From: Undibacterium sp049340185
Lineage (GTDB): Bacteria > Pseudomonadota > Gammaproteobacteria > Burkholderiales > Burkholderiaceae_D
Assembly (NCBI RefSeq): GCF_049340185.1
Contig: NZ_JBMPPC010000007.1
Coordinates: 124,001 to 188,000 of the forward strand
DNA: 64,000 nucleotides
Direction of reading: 5' to 3'
The notes under the pieces were generated by a model. It was not told the DNA's origin and searched no databases. It worked only from the letters and a program-made list of their open reading frames with translations. Numbering within the stretch: position 1 is the stretch's first letter; every line of letters starts with the position of its first letter. Positions 39,770 to 48,994 of this stretch are shown in pieces. A program made the translations under genes and the position numbers.

Positions 39770-42583
39770 TTGAAAAATGTCGGTACATGGACCTGGTCCA
39801 AAGAATCCGGAGAATTCTACTGGTCACCGCTGGCGTGCGCCATTTTTGCTCATGATTCCGCAAAAACAAACTTGTCAACAACAGAAGCCGCACGGATTTA
39901 TCCTGCTCCCGTCTGGAAGCAACTAGATTCAGCAATCAAAGAATCCGTCTTAAAAAGTACACCCATTGATATTGAATTCCAATTCACTGGCCCTGATGGA
40001 CGTAGTAAATGGATCAAGCAACGTGGTATTGCCAATCATGTCATCGAAGGAAAAGAATTTGCCGCCAGTGTCACTATCCGCGGCACCATAGAAGATATCA
40101 GCGCAATGAAGTCGGTCACTCAAGGCTTTCAGCATGAAACGAAAAATCTTCTGAACCTGATCGACGCACTTCCCTTCTGCATCTCCTATCTCGATACGAA
40201 TTTCCGCTACCAGTTCATCAATCAAACGTATGTGAAATGGTTCGGCTTTGAAAAGTCGGACGCGATTGGCATGGAAATATCGTCCGTTATCGGTGTTGAG
40301 GCATTTGAAAAAGTACGAGGATATATTGACCGCGCATTCGCTGGCGAGTATGTATCCTATGAGGCCCTGGTACCCTATTTTGGCAACGCAGCTCGCCACA
40401 TTGCAGCGGAACTCTATCCCGATTTTGGTGAACATGGCGTGCTTGGTTGCTACGCATTTATCCGAGATATTTCAGATCAAAAAAGAATCGAAGAACAACT
40501 CAAGACAAATGAAGAGCGATGGAAGCTCGCGCTCGAAGCGTCGGGAGATGGCGTCTGGGACTGGTATCCGCAAACTGGTATAGAAATACTCTCGCCCAGA
40601 CTAAAAGAGATTTACGGCTACGATGATAAAGAAATTCTAGATCTGTCAGAAGAACTAGACCGGCGCACACACCCAGACGATCTGGCTCAGATGTACGCAG
40701 ACCGTCAGGCACATTTTGACGGTAAGACACCGATCTACATCAACGAACATCGGGTTCAATGCAAAGACGGTCGCTGGAAATGGATACTCACTCGTGGTAC
40801 CGTTATCCAAAGGAATGAACAAGGCAAACCTGTGCGTGTCATCGGTACACATACCGATATTTCAGAACGCAAACATGCCGAGTCGGCATTAAAAGAGAGC
40901 GAAGAACGATTGAGGATGACGCTCTCAGCTAGCAGGCAAGGGCTCTACGATGTCAATGTCCAGACCGGCGCAGCGGTGGTGAATCAGGAATACGCGCAGA
41001 TGCTGGGATACAAGCACACTGATCTTTGCGAATCGCATCAAGCCTGGATAGAGCGCATGCATCCCGATGACGTTCCTGTCGCAACCAAAGCTTACAATGA
41101 CTACATTCAGGGACGCACCTCTGCTTACCGTGTCGAGTTCAGACAAAAAACGGCCAGCGGAGACTGGCGCTGGATACTCTCAGTCGGCGCGATTGTTGAG
41201 CGTGACGAGCATGGACAGCCATTACGCATGCTCGGTACGCACCTCGATATCGACGAACGGAAAAATGCAGAAAGCGTTATCTGGCAACAGGCACATATAG
41301 ATACCCTGACTGGCTTGCCAAACCGCAGGATGTTTTATGACCGTCTGGAACAAGACATTAAAAAATCCAAGCGCAACGGAAGAATGCTGGCCATCCTGTT
41401 TATCGATCTGGATCATTTCAAAGAGGTCAACGATACACTCGGCCACTCCGTCGGCGACACCTTATTAATTGAAGCCGCCAAGCGGCTGCTAGGTTGCGTC
41501 AGAGAATCCGACACTGTGGCGCGCCTGGGTGGCGACGAGTTCACGATCGCCCTACCGGGTCAGCATAACCCTGAACATGCAGAGCAAATTGCGCAGGCCG
41601 TCATCGATAAAATGACTAAGCCATTTCAATTAGGGGAAGAGGAAATTTTTCTCTCCGCCAGCATCGGGATCAGTTTATATCCAGACGATGCGGACAACCT
41701 TGATGATTTGCTCAGGCACGCCGACCAGGCGATGTACGCGGCAAAAAATTCCGGCCGCAATCGCTTTCACTACTTCACACCAAGCATGCAAACTGCATCA
41801 CTTGCTCGCCTCAGACTAGGTAATGACTTGCGTACGGCGCTTTCAGAAAATCAGCTTTCAGTTCATTTCCAACCTATCATTTCTCTGGAGACAGGACAAA
41901 TCCATAAAGCGGAAGCACTGGTTCGCTGGCGTCACCCGCAACGTGGCTTTATCAGTCCGCTGGAATTCATTCCGATCGCTGAAAGCAGTGGATTGATTGT
42001 AGAGATCGGCGACATCGTGTTTCGCGAAGCTGCGCGCTGTACGGCAAAATGGCGTCAGCGATTTCATGCCCAAAAGGATTTTCAGATCAGTGTCAATCAA
42101 TCGCCTGTCGAATTTCAACGCGACACATCCCGCTATGTCAGCTGGGTCGATTATTTACATGAATTAGCATTGCCGGGACAAGCAATCAGTGTAGAAATTA
42201 CCGAGGGTTTGCTACTCGATGCAAGCACCAAGGTCACGGATAAATTATTACAGTTCCGGGATGCGGGGATTCAAGTGGCACTAGACGATTTTGGTACAGG
42301 CTATTCATCCTTGTCCTATTTGAAAAAATTTGACATCGACTACCTGAAAATCGATCAGTCATTTATACGCAATATGACACCCGGCTCCAGCGATTGTGCA
42401 TTGGCAGAGGCCATCATTGTCATGGCACACAAGCTAGGACTCAAGGTCATTGCCGAAGGGGTAGAAACTGAATTGCAGCGCGACTTGTTAAAAAATGCCG
42501 GATGCGATTATGGACAAGGCTACTTGTTTTCGAGACCGGTACCACCAGATGAATTTGAGCTGCTGCTAGCGCGAGACAATTAA
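39770..42583 (+). CDS. Four-PAS GGDEF-EAL cyclic di-GMP enzyme
   Basis: A 937-residue cytoplasmic protein. PAS-like domains lie at about 1-115, 130-240, 250-372 and 380-500, the last two being PAS_3/PAC type (WDWYPQTG, HTDISERKHAE). GGDEF at about 505-665 has RLGGDEF and an inhibitory RESD five residues before it. EAL at about 685-930 has EALVRW, VEITEG, LDDFGTGYSSLS, LKID and VIAEGVE. Both catalytic sets look complete, so synthesis and breakdown of c-di-GMP are both possible. The only start that keeps the first PAS domain is TTG at 39770; an in-frame TGA is 18 bp further up, so the N-terminus may be shortened. No membrane segment. Confidence 0.93.
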   Translation: MKNVGTWTWSKESGEFYWSPLACAIFAHDSAKTNLSTTEAARIYPAPVWKQLDSAIKESVLKSTPIDIEFQFTGPDGRSKWIKQRGIANHVIEGKEFAASVTIRGTIEDISAMKSVTQGFQHETKNLLNLIDALPFCISYLDTNFRYQFINQTYVKWFGFEKSDAIGMEISSVIGVEAFEKVRGYIDRAFAGEYVSYEALVPYFGNAARHIAAELYPDFGEHGVLGCYAFIRDISDQKRIEEQLKTNEERWKLALEASGDGVWDWYPQTGIEILSPRLKEIYGYDDKEILDLSEELDRRTHPDDLAQMYADRQAHFDGKTPIYINEHRVQCKDGRWKWILTRGTVIQRNEQGKPVRVIGTHTDISERKHAESALKESEERLRMTLSASRQGLYDVNVQTGAAVVNQEYAQMLGYKHTDLCESHQAWIERMHPDDVPVATKAYNDYIQGRTSAYRVEFRQKTASGDWRWILSVGAIVERDEHGQPLRMLGTHLDIDERKNAESVIWQQAHIDTLTGLPNRRMFYDRLEQDIKKSKRNGRMLAILFIDLDHFKEVNDTLGHSVGDTLLIEAAKRLLGCVRESDTVARLGGDEFTIALPGQHNPEHAEQIAQAVIDKMTKPFQLGEEEIFLSASIGISLYPDDADNLDDLLRHADQAMYAAKNSGRNRFHYFTPSMQTASLARLRLGNDLRTALSENQLSVHFQPIISLETGQIHKAEALVRWRHPQRGFISPLEFIPIAESSGLIVEIGDIVFREAARCTAKWRQRFHAQKDFQISVNQSPVEFQRDTSRYVSWVDYLHELALPGQAISVEITEGLLLDASTKVTDKLLQFRDAGIQVALDDFGTGYSSLSYLKKFDIDYLKIDQSFIRNMTPGSSDCALAEAIIVMAHKLGLKVIAEGVETELQRDLLKNAGCDYGQGYLFSRPVPPDEFELLLARDN

Positions 42584-42613
42584 GGCCCCTTGATACAGCA
42601 ACAATTGCGGCGA

Positions 42614-43090
42614 TTATTTTGCCCGGACTTTCGCCAGTAATTTACTCGTGGAACGATCATGTTCAAAATCAATTGCCTTCACCTGACCACCATAAGCCAG
42701 AACCGCTTTGCCTTCCGGGATCGCCGCCATATCGTAGTCTCCGCCCTTCACATACAGATCTGGCCGAGCAAGCTCAACAATTTGTAAAGCTGTGTCCTCA
42801 TCAAAATCGACAACCAGACTGACGGACTCCAGGGCGGCTAACACAGCCAGTCTGTCTTCACAGCTATTGACCGGTCTGTCGTCACCTTTGCCTAAGCGCT
42901 TCACAGAAGCATCTGTGTTTACCGCCACAACCAGAGATGCGCCTAAAGCGCGTGCCTGATCAAGGTAAGTGACATGCCCCCTGTGCAAAATATCAAAGAC
43001 GCCATTCGTCATCACGACTGGCTTTGGCAAAGCTGCGATACGCTCGCGTAAGCCGCTTGCTGTGGTTATTTTTTGTTCAAATGTCGTCAT
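42614..43090 (-). CDS. rfaE2: D-glycero-beta-D-manno-heptose 1-phosphate adenylyltransferase
   Basis: A 158-residue stand-alone cytidylyltransferase-like enzyme, equivalent to the C-terminal half of HldE, in the ADP-heptose pathway for LPS inner core. I start at MTTFEQKITT; upstream codons run through a terminator. The nucleotidyl-transfer motif GVFDILHRGHVTYLDQAR (HxGH) and VNTDASVKRLGKG are intact. The kinase half (rfaE1) is not in this window. Confidence 0.95.
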   Translation of the reverse strand: MTTFEQKITTASGLRERIAALPKPVVMTNGVFDILHRGHVTYLDQARALGASLVVAVNTDASVKRLGKGDDRPVNSCEDRLAVLAALESVSLVVDFDEDTALQIVELARPDLYVKGGDYDMAAIPEGKAVLAYGGQVKAIDFEHDRSTSKLLAKVRAK

Positions 43091-43110
43091 GATGTCTTGT
43101 GATTCCAAGC

Positions 43111-43143
43111 AATAAAAAAAGCCGCAATCTGCTGCGGCTTTTT
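43111..43143 (-). terminator. Rho-independent terminator after di-iron protein gene
   Basis: AAAAAGCCGCA (43116-43126) and TGCGGCTTTTT (43133-43143) form the stem with a six-base loop; the minus strand then has T-runs. It lies 33 bp after the di-iron protein stop and 20 bp before the rfaE2 start, separating two same-strand genes. Confidence 0.88.
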
Positions 43144-43175
43144 CATTGTAAACGAATTGCGTAAGAATTCGGGTT

Positions 43176-44039
43176 CTATGCAGCACCCAAAATAACGGGA
43201 TCTCCGGCTGCTAGTCTCTGCGTCACCTCTTTACGATAGCGATTTAAATCCTGAACAGATTCAAAGGTGCGGTCAAACAGCAAGGACATATTATGCAAAA
43301 TTCGTTCGATCACTTTCTTTTCCCAAACACCGTCGAATTTAATCTGGCCATCAAGCCAGCGCTCCAGCCAGTCAGGATCAGGCAGACGACTTTGCACGGT
43401 GTCTTTAGGAAACAACGACTGATTTACATGCAGATTGGTCGGATGCAAGGGCTTTTCGGTACGGCGGGCAGACGCCATCAATACACCGATCTTTGCGAAC
43501 GCTGCGCGGGCAGTATCACCGGCTTCGCCTAGAGCTTTTTTCATATAGCGTAAATACGCACCGCCGTGACGTGCCTCATCCTGGCTGATGATTTTGTAAA
43601 TCTGCTTAATCACAGGTTCGGTATGCCAGTCGGATGCGCAACGATACCAGTGATTCAAACGGATTTCGCCACAAAAATGCAGCATTAGTGTTTCCAGCGG
43701 TGGTGCCGGGTCGAACTCAAAACGCACATTGTCCAGCTCTTCTTCAGTAGGCACTAATTCAGGGTGAAAGCGGCGCAGATACTCCATCAATACTAAAGAA
43801 TGTTTTTGCTCTTCAAAAAACCAGATCGACATAAAAGCAGAAAAATCACTATCGCCACGGTTATCGCGCAAAAACATTTCCGTGGCAGGTAATGCCGACC
43901 ATTCAGTAATCGCATTCATCTTGATCGTCTGCGCCTGCTCTGGCGTCAACTTCGACGCATCGTACTGATCCCAATTAATGTCCGTTTCCATATTCCAGCG
44001 GACTTGCTCTAAGGATTTAAACAATTCTGGGTAAAGCAT
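43176..44039 (-). CDS. Ferritin-like di-iron protein, desaturase-related
   Basis: A 287-residue soluble protein, begun at MLYPELFKSLEQVRW. It has two ExxH motifs, FFEEQKHSL near residue 88 and SQDEARHGG near 170, plus upstream carboxylates in AITEWSALPATE and FCGEIRLNHWY. This spacing matches the ferritin-like superfamily with a dinuclear iron site, in particular plant-type acyl-ACP desaturases. It could be an acyl-ACP desaturase or another oxygenase; substrate unknown. It is divergent from a glutathione peroxidase gene, and a lipid-modification operon follows 1 kb on. Confidence 0.8.
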   Translation of the reverse strand: MLYPELFKSLEQVRWNMETDINWDQYDASKLTPEQAQTIKMNAITEWSALPATEMFLRDNRGDSDFSAFMSIWFFEEQKHSLVLMEYLRRFHPELVPTEEELDNVRFEFDPAPPLETLMLHFCGEIRLNHWYRCASDWHTEPVIKQIYKIISQDEARHGGAYLRYMKKALGEAGDTARAAFAKIGVLMASARRTEKPLHPTNLHVNQSLFPKDTVQSRLPDPDWLERWLDGQIKFDGVWEKKVIERILHNMSLLFDRTFESVQDLNRYRKEVTQRLAAGDPVILGAA

Positions 44040-44249
44040 GATGACCTTTACAAAGTTAAAGCGAAATAGAGTAGATTTTCTAATTTTACCAGACGGATGT
44101 GACCGCTTCACGACAAGCTCGATTTTGCCTGTTTTACATCTTGCTGCTAATTTGATAATTGGGGTTCAACCGCATTTTTTCAAATGCGATAAGATAGTTT
44201 TCAGGAAAAAAACGCTGAAATCCCCCAAAACAAGGCCAAGGAAACCACC

Positions 44250-44825
44250 ATGAGACAACTAATTCGCATTTTCACCATCCTGAGTGTAGGATTTATTGTA
44301 AATGTAGCATCAATATCAAGCGCTTTTGCCGAAGACAAGACAAGTTGTCCCGCAGTCTTAAACCATAAATTTAAACGCTTGCAAGACGAGTCTGCACAAG
44401 ATCTCTGTCAGTACGCAGGCAAAGTTACTTTGGTTGTGAACACCGCCAGTTACTGCGGATTTACCAGCCAATATCAGGGACTGGAAGAGCTGCACGCCAA
44501 ATACAATCCTAAAGGTCTGGTGGTATTAGGATTTCCCTCAAACGATTTTGGTCAGCAAGAACCAGGCAACGACAAGGAAATTGCCGACTTTTGCTTCAAT
44601 ACTTACGGAGTGAAATTTCCCATGTTCACCAAGACCTCAGTCAAAGGTAAAGAGGTGAACCCTCTGCATGCACAGTTGATCCAGGCAACCGGTACGACAC
44701 CAAAATGGAATTTTTACAAATACCTGATTGACCGCAAAGGCAACGTGGTAGCGGCCTACTCCAGCACCACGACACCAGATGATAAAAAACTGGTTGCTGA
44801 CATCGAAAAAGCACTAGCCCAATAA
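44250..44825 (+). CDS. Glutathione peroxidase family protein, exported
   Basis: A 191-residue protein with a signal peptide (core ILSVGFIVNVASISS, cleavage near AFA at about 27). The thiol peroxidase active site has Cys (not selenocysteine) in NTASYCGFTSQY, Gln in FGQQEPG and Trp in PKWNFYKY. Such Cys-GPx enzymes reduce hydrogen or lipid peroxides, often with thioredoxin rather than glutathione. Its periplasmic location suggests protection of membrane lipids. It is divergent from the di-iron protein and ends in a strong terminator. Confidence 0.92.
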   Translation: MRQLIRIFTILSVGFIVNVASISSAFAEDKTSCPAVLNHKFKRLQDESAQDLCQYAGKVTLVVNTASYCGFTSQYQGLEELHAKYNPKGLVVLGFPSNDFGQQEPGNDKEIADFCFNTYGVKFPMFTKTSVKGKEVNPLHAQLIQATGTTPKWNFYKYLIDRKGNVVAAYSSTTTPDDKKLVADIEKALAQ

Positions 44826-44844
44826 GCCAGCAGACAATCAGACG

Positions 44845-44872
44845 AAGGGTGCGGATTACGCACCCTTTTTTT
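44845..44872 (+). terminator. Rho-independent terminator of glutathione peroxidase gene
   Basis: GGGTGCG (44847-44853) pairs with CGCACCC (44859-44865), followed by TTTTTTT. It lies 22 bp after the stop codon. Confidence 0.88.
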
Positions 44873-45045
44873 AAAGCTGAACCTCAGGATCTCACCGGAA
44901 TTTAGATCCTCGATACTACCAGTATCCAAAAGTTTTTTGTAATAGTTAAAAATAGTTGAATCCGATAGGCAACTTCAAACGAATAAGACATAAGAATATC
45001 GTTTTATTGCCAAAAATTTATTACCCTCTGTCCTCACAAAATAAT

Positions 45046-46332
45046 ATGAAAATTGCGGTCATCGGTTCCGGCATCTCCGGCCTCTCTTGTGCATATCGCC
45101 TCTCACAGGCGCAATATGATGTCAGCCTGTTTGAGGCAAACGACTATTTTGGTGGCCATACTCATACCGTTGATGTCAGCCTGGACGGCCATACCTATGG
45201 CGTAGATACCGGTTTTTTGGTCTTTAATCACAAAACCTATCCAAATCTGGTCAGCTTATTTAAAGAATTAGACATTGAAACGGCTGCGACCGATATGTCG
45301 TTTTCCGTCAAGATGCCGGTAAACAACCGCAGCCTGGAATGGGCCGGCGCAAATCTGGATACCGTGTTTGCCCAAAGACGCAATCTGTTCAGTCCAAGTT
45401 TTTTGGGTATGTTGCGCGATATCCTGCGCTTTAATCAGCAAACGACGGCACTCGCCAATTCAGAGAATGTAGCCGATAGCGATTTTCAGTTGTCGTTGGG
45501 GAGCTTCCTGGATAAGCATCACTACGGACAGGCATTCCGCACCTGGTATTTACTGCCGATGGCTGCCTGTATTTGGTCTTGTCCTACCGCGACCATGATG
45601 AGTTTTCCCCTGTCCTCCTTCGTCCGGTTTTGTCATAACCACGGGCTGTTGCAGGTAAATGACCGTCCACGCTGGCAAACCGTCAAAGGCGGAGCACGTC
45701 ACTATGTGGAAAAAATCCTCAAGCTGATTCCCAAAAAACATCTGAACACGCCCGTTCTTTCCATCCACAGAACGCCGCGACACACTGTTCAATTAATGAC
45801 CAAAGACGGCATTCAAGAATTTGATCAAGTGGTACTTGCGACCCATAGCGATCAGAGCCTCTCGATGCTCAGCGATGCATCGCGCGATGAACAAGATATT
45901 TTATCGGCAGTCACGTATCAGCCAAACAAGGCTGTCCTGCATACCGATGCATCTTTCTTACCGGAGAAAAAGAAAGCCTGGTCTGCCTGGAATTACCAGA
46001 GCGAGAGCGGCAATGAAGCAAAGGTCTGCGTCCACTACCTGATTAACCAGTTGCAGCCCCTACCGTTCAGTACCCCCGTCATCGTCAGCCTGAATCCGAT
46101 TGACGCTCCTGCGCCTTCATCCGTACTGGCAAGCTTTGACTATGCCCATCCCGTTTTTGATCAAAAAGCGATAGCAGCACAAAACCGGCTGCATCAGATA
46201 CAAGGCAATAATGGCGTATGGTTTGCGGGTGCCTGGACCGGCTATGGCTTCCATGAAGATGGCCTGAAATCTGGTCTGGCAGTTGCAGAGCAAGTACAAC
46301 GCCTGGATCAACAAGAAGCACGTGCCGCCTAA
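45046..46332 (+). CDS. NAD(P)/FAD-dependent oxidoreductase (amine-oxidase/desaturase type)
   Basis: A 428-residue flavoprotein; I start at MKIAVIGSGISGLS, the FAD-binding Rossmann fold, rather than at an ATG 30 codons earlier. GxGxxG is GSGISG, followed by FEANDYFGGHTHTVDV. The C-terminal FAD contact is GVWFAGAWTGYGFHEDGLKSG. It belongs to the family of phytoene-desaturase-like flavoproteins that is nearly always paired with DUF1365 and a cyclopropane-type synthase. It is first of a seven-gene operon. Related enzymes have been linked to desaturation of methylated fatty acyl chains; this is not proven here. Confidence 0.9.
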   Translation: MKIAVIGSGISGLSCAYRLSQAQYDVSLFEANDYFGGHTHTVDVSLDGHTYGVDTGFLVFNHKTYPNLVSLFKELDIETAATDMSFSVKMPVNNRSLEWAGANLDTVFAQRRNLFSPSFLGMLRDILRFNQQTTALANSENVADSDFQLSLGSFLDKHHYGQAFRTWYLLPMAACIWSCPTATMMSFPLSSFVRFCHNHGLLQVNDRPRWQTVKGGARHYVEKILKLIPKKHLNTPVLSIHRTPRHTVQLMTKDGIQEFDQVVLATHSDQSLSMLSDASRDEQDILSAVTYQPNKAVLHTDASFLPEKKKAWSAWNYQSESGNEAKVCVHYLINQLQPLPFSTPVIVSLNPIDAPAPSSVLASFDYAHPVFDQKAIAAQNRLHQIQGNNGVWFAGAWTGYGFHEDGLKSGLAVAEQVQRLDQQEARAA

Positions 46333-46333
46333 A

Positions 46334-47134
46334 ATGACATCGACCATAACATCGATACGTTTATGCACCGGCGAGGTCAGGCATCATCGCTTGCGTCCTG
46401 CTGTGAACCGCTTTACTTACGGCGTGTTCTTCATTCGCGTGGGCTTGCGTGGCACGGCTCACCAGGCACCAGAACTCTCATGTTCCGGGTTTTCACATAA
46501 CCGGTTTAACTTGCTATCTTTCTTCGACAAAGATCATGGCGATGGTCAGCAGACGCCTCTTGCCTGGGTAGAAAATTTATTACTCTCCGAAGGCATCACT
46601 GATGCGGATGGCGAAATCACACTGCAATGTTTTCCGCGGGTTTTCGGTTATGTATTTAACCCTGTGTCTTTCTGGTTTTGCCATCGTCAGGATAGTGAAC
46701 TGCGTGCCGTTGTTTGCGAGGTTCGCAATACCTTCGGAGAAAAACATATCTACCTGCTAGACACCGGCGACATACAGCACTACGGACAAGAGTTAAGTGC
46801 AAAAAAAATCTTCCATGTGTCACCGTTTTGCGCGATCGAAGGCCAATATCGCTTTCGCTTCATGCATACGTCGCGCGACATCGGAGAGCAGCATCAGACT
46901 CAGCACGTCGCCCGCATCGAGTATGACGATGATACAGGCCCACTGCTGCTGACAAGCATTGCCGGTAGCGAGCAGAGCATGACTGCAACAAGTATTGCCA
47001 GCGTCATGCTGCGCTATCCCTTGATGACGTTCGGTGTGGTCGCCCGCATCCATTTACAAGCGCTATACCTCTGGTTCAAGCGTGTACCTTTTTTTTCCAA
47101 ACCACTCCCACCAGCTAACGAGGTCAGTCGATGA
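46334..47134 (+). CDS. DUF1365 family protein
   Basis: A 266-residue protein starting one base after the FAD oxidoreductase stop (MTSTITSIRLCTGEVRHHRL). Conserved DUF1365 sections are visible: RHHRLRPAVNRFTYGVFF, LLSFFDKDHGDG, QCFPRVFGYVFNPVSFWFCH and YLDTGDIQHY-type sequence, then KIFHVSPFCAIEGQYRFRF. Biochemical function is unknown. It overlaps the cyclopropane synthase gene by 4 bp (ATGA), so the two are translationally coupled. Confidence 0.9.
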   Translation: MTSTITSIRLCTGEVRHHRLRPAVNRFTYGVFFIRVGLRGTAHQAPELSCSGFSHNRFNLLSFFDKDHGDGQQTPLAWVENLLLSEGITDADGEITLQCFPRVFGYVFNPVSFWFCHRQDSELRAVVCEVRNTFGEKHIYLLDTGDIQHYGQELSAKKIFHVSPFCAIEGQYRFRFMHTSRDIGEQHQTQHVARIEYDDDTGPLLLTSIAGSEQSMTATSIASVMLRYPLMTFGVVARIHLQALYLWFKRVPFFSKPLPPANEVSR

Positions 47135-48369
47135 GTAGTCTGCATCCCACCATCCATCCCCATCAGGAGCAAAGCACGCCTTTAAACGCGGCGCAGTTCC
47201 CGGCTGAAGCTAAATTCGTTTTAAGCCTGCTGCACAAGTTACAGAACGCTAACCTGACAATACAATTTCCCGATGGTCAGGAAGGCCATTTTGGCGATCA
47301 TAATCACAGCCCGGTCAGGATGGTGCTGAATAACTGGCAGCTCTGTCGCTCAGTGCTCAAATCAGGGGATATCGGCTTTGCAGAGAGCTATATCGAAGGC
47401 CACTGGACCACCAGTCAGTTACCCGCTTTAATCGAACTGATTTCGCGTAACCGCCAGCAACTTGAATCTGTGATTTACGGTACCTGGTGGGGTAATCTGC
47501 TGTATCGGATTAAGCACGTGCTGAACCGCAATTCGCGTGCTGGCAGTAAGAAAAATATTCACGCCCATTACGACATCGGCAATGATTTTTACCGCTTGTG
47601 GCTAGATCCTTCGATGACCTATTCAAGTGCGCTGTTCTCTGGCGATAAAGTCGAGACTTTGCATGATGCGCAGCTGGCAAAGTACCGTCGTATCCTGCAA
47701 CAGCTCGAGGTTCATCCACACGATAACATTCTGGAAATTGGCTGTGGCTGGGGCGGCTTTGCAGAAATCGCCAGCACCGAAGCGTTCGCCCATGTGACAG
47801 GGCTGACGCTCTCTACTGAGCAATTGCACTTTGCCCAGGAACGTCTGCAAAAAGCGGGCTTGCATGAAAAGAGCAAGCTACAGATTCAGGACTATCGTGA
47901 CGCCCACGGCAGCTACGATGCTATTGCGTCTATAGAGATGTTTGAAGCCGTCGGTGAAGCGTATTGGCCTAGCTATTTTGAATGTATCAGCCGCAATCTG
48001 AAACAAGGCGGCAGAGCATGTGTGCAAAGTATCGTCATCGCTGATGAATTATTTGAGCGCTATCGCAAAGGAACCGACTTTATTCAGCAATATATTTTTC
48101 CTGGCGGGATGTTGCCATCGATACAGGTTTTTAAAGAATATGCAAAACAACATGGTCTGCAGGTGGTCGATACTTTCACCTTCGGCCTCGACTATGCACG
48201 TACTTTGCAGGAATGGAGAAATGCATTCATGGCGACACTGCCAGAAATCATGGCGCAAGGATTCGACCAGGAATTTATCCGCACCTGGGAGTTTTATCTG
48301 GCCTATTGCGAAGCTGGCTTCCGGGCGCATAGCATTGACGTCGCCCAGTTCACCTTAATCAAATCATGA
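47131..48369 (+). CDS. cfa: Cyclopropane-fatty-acyl-phospholipid synthase
   Basis: A 412-residue SAM-dependent enzyme acting on unsaturated acyl chains of membrane phospholipids. An N-terminal lipid-binding region (SGDIGFAESYIEGHW) precedes the catalytic domain: IHAHYDIGNDFYRLWLD, the SAM motif LEIGCGWGGFAEIAS, SIEMFEAVGEAYW, and YIFPGGMLPS. In this operon type the enzyme may methylate rather than cyclopropanate its substrate; I cannot tell from sequence. 4-bp overlaps on both sides. Confidence 0.93.
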   Translation: MSSLHPTIHPHQEQSTPLNAAQFPAEAKFVLSLLHKLQNANLTIQFPDGQEGHFGDHNHSPVRMVLNNWQLCRSVLKSGDIGFAESYIEGHWTTSQLPALIELISRNRQQLESVIYGTWWGNLLYRIKHVLNRNSRAGSKKNIHAHYDIGNDFYRLWLDPSMTYSSALFSGDKVETLHDAQLAKYRRILQQLEVHPHDNILEIGCGWGGFAEIASTEAFAHVTGLTLSTEQLHFAQERLQKAGLHEKSKLQIQDYRDAHGSYDAIASIEMFEAVGEAYWPSYFECISRNLKQGGRACVQSIVIADELFERYRKGTDFIQQYIFPGGMLPSIQVFKEYAKQHGLQVVDTFTFGLDYARTLQEWRNAFMATLPEIMAQGFDQEFIRTWEFYLAYCEAGFRAHSIDVAQFTLIKS

Positions 48370-48953
48370 TTGTGCCCAACGATGTATGGCGCACCCTCTG
48401 TATCAGCGCCATGCTGTGGTGTGTGTGGGGTGCTACGCCTGCGATTGCCAGCAGCGACAAGGCAACGCCTAATGCGCATATTCAGCAAGAGCTGCGTCAG
48501 GCCAAGCCTTTAGGCAAGGGCACGTTTCGCTGGTTTGGGATCGCTGTGTATGACGCTCAGTTATGGGTAGGCAAAGATGGTTATCTGCCCGAACCCAATG
48601 GCCAGTTAGGCCATCAAACTATTGCGCTGGATTTGACTTATGCCCGTAATTTGATTGGTGCAAAAATTGCCGAAGCCAGCATTGAAGAAATTCAAAAACT
48701 CAAACTCGGTAGCGAGGAGCAAAGAAAAATCTGGCTGACGCAGATGAAGACACTGTTCCCTGATGTCAAAGAAGGCAATCACATCACGGGTATATTCCTG
48801 CCGGGTCTCGCCGCACGTTTTTATCTCGACGGAAAATTATTGGGTGAGATCAAGGATCCGGAATTTGCGCATGCCTTCTTCTCCATCTGGCTAGACAAAA
48901 AAACCTCAGCCCCGGGCCTGCGCCAGAAGTTACTGGACAACAGTTCACAATAA
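48366..48953 (+). CDS. Chalcone-isomerase-like exported protein
   Basis: A 195-residue protein with a signal peptide (hydrophobic core ISAMLWCVWGATPAIA, cleavage near residue 29). The mature part resembles the bacterial chalcone-isomerase-like fold (FRWFGIAVYDAQLWVG and LPGLAARFYLDGKLLGEI). Such proteins bind fatty acids and are not flavonoid enzymes. It overlaps cfa by 4 bp; its probable role is in binding or processing the modified lipid. Confidence 0.85.
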   Translation: MIVPNDVWRTLCISAMLWCVWGATPAIASSDKATPNAHIQQELRQAKPLGKGTFRWFGIAVYDAQLWVGKDGYLPEPNGQLGHQTIALDLTYARNLIGAKIAEASIEEIQKLKLGSEEQRKIWLTQMKTLFPDVKEGNHITGIFLPGLAARFYLDGKLLGEIKDPEFAHAFFSIWLDKKTSAPGLRQKLLDNSSQ

Positions 48954-48994
48954 GCTGTCTCAACACCGCCTCACCTACAAGCAAGGACAAGATC

